Below, piece after piece: positions 59,470-64,000 of a stretch of 64,000 nucleotides of DNA. Origin of the DNA: Atriophallophorus winterbourni. Its lineage: Eukaryota > Platyhelminthes > Trematoda > Plagiorchiida > Microphallidae. The position numbers and the translations under genes are program-made. The stretch spans positions 1-64,000 of the forward strand of contig JACCGJ010008551.1 of assembly GCA_013407085.1 (NCBI GenBank), read 5' to 3'. The notes under the pieces are model-generated. The model had not been told where the DNA came from. It worked only from the letters and a program-made list of their open reading frames with translations, and did not search any database. Numbering within the stretch: the first letter of the stretch is position 1; each line of letters starts with the position of its first letter.

Positions 59470-59560
59470 GACAGTAACTGGCTAACCAACCAATCAAGCG
59501 TCTGAAATTTCTTCATGTAGAAAGCTGCAGAGAAACACCCACCACTTTATAATTCTTGGC
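59470..59560 (+). repeat. Dispersed repeat C
   Basis: CCAATCAAGCGTCTGAAATT, AGAAAGCTGCAGAGAAAC and CCCACCACTTTA match the 26.4 and 31.1 kb copies. Confidence 0.6.
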
Positions 59561-59656
59561 GCCAAGTTTAAATTTTGTTTCGACGTGGACAAATTTTTGT
59601 TTAAAGTCAGATTTTTATTAATAAGTAGTATATGACGTTCGAAAAGCAGGACAGAA

Positions 59657-59699
59657 GCACACGACCGGTTTCGCGGTTATTGCCGCTCATCAGGTGTGC
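59657..59699 (-). ncRNA. Hammerhead ribozyme, type I, all helices intact
   Basis: Read 5' to 3' on the minus strand: helix I GCACAC, core CTGATGA, helix II GCGG with loop CAATAA and CCGC, then GAAAC, then helix III formed by the self-complementary ACCGGU. Cleavage is expected after GUC, and GUGUGC closes helix I with six perfect pairs. Every invariant hammerhead nucleotide is present. The two- to three-pair helix III without a loop suggests action as a dimer or in tandem transcripts, as known for short type I hammerheads. Confidence 0.93.
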
Positions 59700-59814
59700 G
59701 TATCCGTGACCTTTTTGACTTTGTGCTAAACCCATTTATTTGCGATTTCGAGGATAAATCCTCATTTGCAAATTGAAATTTAGCGTAATCTAAGTCCCAA
59801 AATGCAGCGAGCAA

Positions 59815-59857
59815 GCACACGTAAAGGTTTCGCGGTTATTGCCGCTTATCAGGTGTG
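59815..59857 (-). ncRNA. Second hammerhead unit, decayed
   Basis: Helix I (GCACAC with GTGTGC) and helix II (GCGG-CAATAA-CCGC) are preserved. The core reads CTGATAA and helix III is broken (ACC opposite UUU, cleavage triplet lost). Not expected to cleave. Confidence 0.8.
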
Positions 59858-60078
59858 CGTATCCGTGACCTGACATTCGAACGCCGTTCTGACTTTGTGC
59901 TAAACCCATTTATTCGCGATTTCGAGGATAAATCCTCATTTGCAAATTGAAATTTATCTTTTGATATGGGGACTAATCTAAGTCCCACAGTTGGTGCAAA
60001 CGTAGCACCGATAACTGTTTGGAATATTTTTGCAACATTCCAATAACAGCAAGATGTTAGTTTTTGTTTAAAGTCAGA

Positions 60079-61290
60079 CAAATTATATAAATTCATTTAT
60101 TTTTGAGTTCATCGATTATATGTGCAAAATAATACGAAATTCATCTCTTTGCCTCTATTCTAGCTGCAAGGAAAAGATTTCTACATGTATAGAGTTTGAT
60201 GTGTGCTTGCGTAGCGCACATCCCAAATGCTCTGGACTTTCGCCAACTCACTTTAATATTTATGCAGCCCAACGATGGCTTACATAGCTATGTGCAGGCT
60301 GAATGATATCCGTAGAAACTTTGTTTTAGGAACATCAACGTTATTATCTACATCTATTTCCGAAGCCAAAAACCTTTGGTGATGTAGATACTGTTTGTTG
60401 TCACGTCTGCCTCTAGCCAGTATAACACTCCGTTGAGACCACAGAGGGCGAAACCATCGCCATCCTCCTTTCCTCCGAAGTCTCCCTGAAACAAGTTACG
60501 GAAAATCGAGGTGAGCCTACTAGCCCATCAAAGGAGTTTCTCACATTGCTCGGGGATTCTACAACTTGAGAAAAATGGTTGTTGAGGTGCGTGCTATAAA
60601 CCAAGGTGGCTCAACACGGTTAAGAAATGTCTTAATCATGACACAGGTTAAGCCTTTCATCCGAGACTCGAAGGCTCTTCAGGAAAGTTACCGAAGGATG
60701 GTCATCGACCTACACCGTGCTTCAGGCATGTGTCCTACTACTGCGTCGTAGCGAGTTCACCGGTTCGGCAAATGGAGAGGAGGCTCAAACGACGCATCTA
60801 CCAGATCCCTGCAGTCAATTGTATTCGAATTCATAAATTGTGACTACTTTTTCTCAAAAGCTGTGAATCTTCACTTCGTTGAAGGTATGTGCGTGGTGCA
60901 ACTTGATACCACTCTCAAGAAGAAAACTTTTTTTCCCAAATAGAGCTAGAAAATCGAAGTAAGGTGTAAATCGTAGCTCACCGTATTCGCTCCCGTGGCG
61001 AAACTCAGTAAATGGCAGTAGTATAACGATGACGCTAACTCAAGAAAATTGTACTCCAAATTGAAGAGCACCACTGTCGTGCTACAACCTTTAGAGTAGG
61101 AATCGTTGTTGAGCTGCCGTGACTCAGACCACGAAGACGAAACTGGACGCCAGGAGTTGTCCTCTGTTTCAAATAAGAATGTTCTGTTTTCTGATGAAAT
61201 AAACCTTCAAAAAACACGAAACAGCCTGGGGCATAACGCCCGAGGACAATGTGCTTTTAAGTTGCCCGAACACCGGGAGACGGCCTAAGT
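60079..61290. other. Unassigned; possible ORF1 part of LINE-delta
   Basis: Frames 60566-60751 and 61106-61288 contain basic, charged peptides (RLRNVLIMTQVKPFIRD) that could be ORF1 remains because delta ORF2 follows. No motif confirms this. A hairpin GATGTGTGC...GCGCACATC lies at 60199-60222. Confidence 0.3.
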
Positions 61291-61299
61291 AATAGTGGA

Positions 61300-63545
61300 C
61301 TTATGTTCTAAACATTCGCTTGTAATATTAGAAATATATAGATTGAACTTCTTCGCAGAGTTAACTACACTCACTACAAGATTTTTGGTGTTACGGAATC
61401 ATGGTTGTCTAATGATGACCACGTACCCGATGCAATAGCTGACAGGTTTAGCTCCGTAAGCAGCGACCGACCTCTTGGTAAGCTGGTAGGAGGTGCGCTG
61501 CTCCTTAGTGATCATGCGAGTCCTCTTTAAAAAACTATTTCTCGTACAACGACGAACGTGCAGACAGGATCTGCCTTGCTCGTGCAAAGGTGCACCCGTA
61601 TAGCGGTAAGTTGAGTTTACCGTAGTCTGAACACTAGTTCGGAGTAAGATGCTCTTCTGCAACTTAGGCTTTCGTCTCTTCTGGTCTTAGCACCGCGTAT
61701 TGTAATCCTTGGTGATTTTAATCACCTCGAAATAAACTGGAAGTACTAAACCTCGCATGCACAAGGGGAAGCGAACTACGTTTCAGACTGTATATACTCC
61801 CATGCACTACACAAACACTTAAACGAACCAACTAGACTGCGCGAGAGCCAGTTTCCATCGACTCCCGACCAAGTTATTTCAACTGCTAAAAGCGGTATAG
61901 AAAACATTTTTCTTTCAGCCACCACTGGGAAAGAGCGACCATGTAGTGTTAACCTACAAGTTACTCTTGTATTTTGGCACCTCCCACTTGAGGTATCTCA
62001 GAAAGAAAAGAAGAAAAAATCCGTTGACATCAGGATCGATTTTCTCTTATGTTAACCGTTCACAAAAAAGGTAAAAAGTGTGCATTCACTGAACGCCCAT
62101 CATGCAGCGAGTTTACATTCGAGGTACACAAAATATATTGGCCAACCTAGCATACAACAAGGCGGCAGGGACCGATAAAATCCATCAACGAATGATCAAA
62201 CTGCTAGGTCTTAGATTTGCTGCTCTGATCACAGAACATTTTAGAACATCCCTCAGACACAGGTCCCTTCCTTTGGGTGGGAGAACAGTTGTTGAAATGC
62301 TTATTTATAAAGAAGAAGCTTCTTAAGTGATCAAAAATTACCTGCCGTTTAGAATCACTAGTGTACTATGTAAGGTTATGGAAAGGTAATCCGCGACGAA
62401 ATTTGTGGATACTTAAGCAAACATTCTCTACTGAATACCGCACAACACGGATTTCTAAAAGGTAGGTCAAGTCTGACTACATTATTGTGCTTTCTAAACT
62501 AGGTCACTAAGAGGTTTATGATGGTATATTTGTAGAAGTCTTCTATCTTGAATTTAGGAAGGCCTTTCATTCAGTCAACCACATGCTCTCGCTTTCCGAG
62601 CTCTCAGTCATAGAAGTATCAGGAGTCCAACTGGGTGGATTCGCGCATTCCTCAGTGACCATTCAATAACCATCGAGGTAGATTATTTAAACTCCGCGTG
62701 TGCGCATATAACGATTGGGGTTCCACAGAGCCAAGCGTGTTGACCGTTCCTGTTCATCATCTTTATTGATCATTTAGCTAACCAACTGCGCTCACCCTCT
62801 TTTACGTTTGCTGACAACGTAAAACTTGTCTGTAGGTAGGATAACTCTGATCTGATAAATGACGTAGTGGCTATGACGAAATGGGCGGATAATCGGTACA
62901 TTCTACTTAACTTAAAGAAACGTCACTATCTCTCTACCCTGGCCGGCAACATTATAGTCTTTACGCCCTCAGCCCACATATATTTCCGTAGGGTGAAATC
63001 TACTAAGGACATAGGAATCATAGTCTACGAAAACTTCTATTTGAGCCGATCAATGTGTTGCTTCTGCTCGCATGGCCGGGAATGAACACTTCCGAATACG
63101 TTCAGCCCATACACTCAAAAAAGCTAAGATGAGGTTTACACTCTACATGGCAATAGTAAGGCCGCATATAGAATACGGTATTTTGTCTTATCAGAAAGAT
63201 ATAGTGCAACTAGAAAAAACACCGAAGCTGGCCACTCGCATGTCTAAGGGTTTAGCATACACGAACTATGATAAAGGTTTCGTAGCATTAGTTCTGCAAA
63301 GGAATAAGCTGCTTCTAATTCGATGATTTCTTCCGGTTCTCTCCTCTGGTTGGTACACGATGGCGCAGTCTCAAGCTAAGTAAACAGCATACAAGACTAG
63401 ATTCCGGATCGCACTTATTTGGCATTCGCTAAGCGAACGTTAAGAACTCACTGCACCGAAGAACTCGTCTCGACAGCTCCAGTAAATGCATTCAAACATG
63501 AACTGGACGAGAGTTTGCAGTTGATCTTTCCGGAGAATTAACGTT
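61300..63545 (+). mobile_element. LINE-delta, endonuclease to 3' end, decayed
   Basis: Endonuclease pieces GVTESWLSNDDHVPDAI (61390), VGGALLLSD and IVILGDFNHLEINW-type codons (61705) and LNEPTRLRES lead into RT: AYNKAAGTDKIHQRMIKLLG (62150), QHGFLKGRSSL (62450) and GVPQ-like codons at 62720. The catalytic motif is FADN (62807-62818). Then WADNRYILLNLKK, STLAGNIIVFTPSAH, AIVRPHIEYGILSYQKDIVQ (63150) and a final VNAFKHELDESLQLIFPEN stop near 63540. Many stops; inactive. Confidence 0.8.
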
Positions 63546-64000
63546 ATTATTAAATCCTTCTCATTTACTATAAAACAAACAGCAAAAACTTATGAAAATC
63601 TTTATGAAATACACAAAAATCGTTTCTGTTCAAATTGTTCGTTTTGTCGAAATTAATTTCTTTTTGTCGTTTTTTCTTTCGATTAGACATGCAACATGCA
63701 TTCACACTCTCACCTTTGGGTTATGAGACCTTTCCAAATTTTTATTCAAATGCATAGTCGCCTGGGCTCCCTACGGAACAATACTTGTGGTGGCTGGTGT
63801 TTTCAAGCACAGCTGCGAAAGAATCCAGGCACTCGTCTCGACTTGTTCGATTATCTCCCTATGATTCTGGTACTGTTACCGGTTCATGCCAATAAGTTTT
63901 TTCTTTCTGTCCGTTTAAAATCAATAACGATCATTAGGCCAGGAGATTATGCGAATTGTATTTTGGGAGCAACGCGTAATAACCGACGCAGGAAAACGAA
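63546..64000. other. No recognised feature
   Basis: AT- and T-rich sequence after the LINE end; no frame or repeat identified. Confidence 0.3.

Larger units (their letters stand above)
59594..60078 (-). mobile_element. Retrozyme-like insertion with two tandem hammerhead units
   Basis: A 449-bp insert (59612-60060) lies between perfect 18-bp direct repeats, TTTTTGTTTAAAGTCAGA at 59594-59611 and 60061-60078. On the minus strand it holds two similar units with the equivalent helix I base at 59662 and 59820 (period 158 bp). The shared body is CATTTGCAAATTGAAATTT-like and GATTTCGAGGATAAATCC. The minus-strand 3' end is A-rich (AATAAAAA) next to the duplicate, as expected after target-primed reverse transcription. 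A GGGACT-AGTCCC hairpin lies at 59968-59985. No protein frame, so it is non-autonomous. It sits 231 bp upstream of the SEL1L start codon, in the same orientation. Confidence 0.8.

Noticed and set aside
1..64000. tRNA, rRNA or CRISPR loci
   Set aside because: No cloverleaf with a GGTTCGA-type arm, no rRNA-like block and no regularly spaced short repeats were seen.

Overview
This is a eukaryotic window: a gene with 78 bp to 6 kb GT-AG introns lies in DNA made largely of decayed retrotransposons and short dispersed repeats. The mixture of a Merlin DNA transposon, a Penelope-like element, several LINE lineages and hammerhead-ribozyme repeats suggests an invertebrate, most likely a flatworm (trematode). 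That is inference from element content, not proof.

Host content. One host gene can be assembled, and it appears complete. It is a SEL1L (HRD3) orthologue on the minus strand, 59363 down to 38995, in 11 exons with consistent splice phases and a predicted product of about 697 residues. It encodes a signal peptide, an acidic linker, a long array of Sel1 repeats and a tentative C-terminal membrane anchor. The partner of this protein in other animals is the HRD1 ubiquitin ligase of ER-associated degradation. No other host gene could be supported.

Layout. 1-13 kb: the 3' end of a Penelope-like element, hammerhead-type repeats at 0.7, 5.2-5.5 and 13.3 kb, a Merlin transposase pseudogene at 12.3-13.0 kb, and long stretches with nothing recognisable. 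13-31 kb: LINE relics of five lineages, here named alpha (C-terminal zinc finger), beta (RTE-like) with its variant beta-2, gamma (CR1-like), delta and epsilon. 31-37 kb: a 117-bp tandem repeat inside an ORF1-like relic, then a gamma element with a PHD-like ORF1 and a long endonuclease reading frame. 38-59 kb: SEL1L, with introns full of SINE-like repeats (SINE-A, SINE-B), beta-2 tails and two large LINE insertions (alpha in intron 3, beta in intron 1). 59.4-60.1 kb: just upstream of SEL1L, an insertion carrying two hammerhead units in tandem, flanked by 18-bp direct repeats. 61-63.6 kb: a decayed delta LINE.

Most notable. An intact-looking type I hammerhead ribozyme lies on the minus strand at 59657-59699, inside a retrozyme-like insertion upstream of the SEL1L start codon. 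A second hammerhead family has an intact core at 57142-57171 in SEL1L intron 1. Separately, the 3' ends of SINE-A, SINE-B and LINE-beta share a small hairpin whose base pairs have changed in a compensatory way, which suggests a LINE-SINE partnership.
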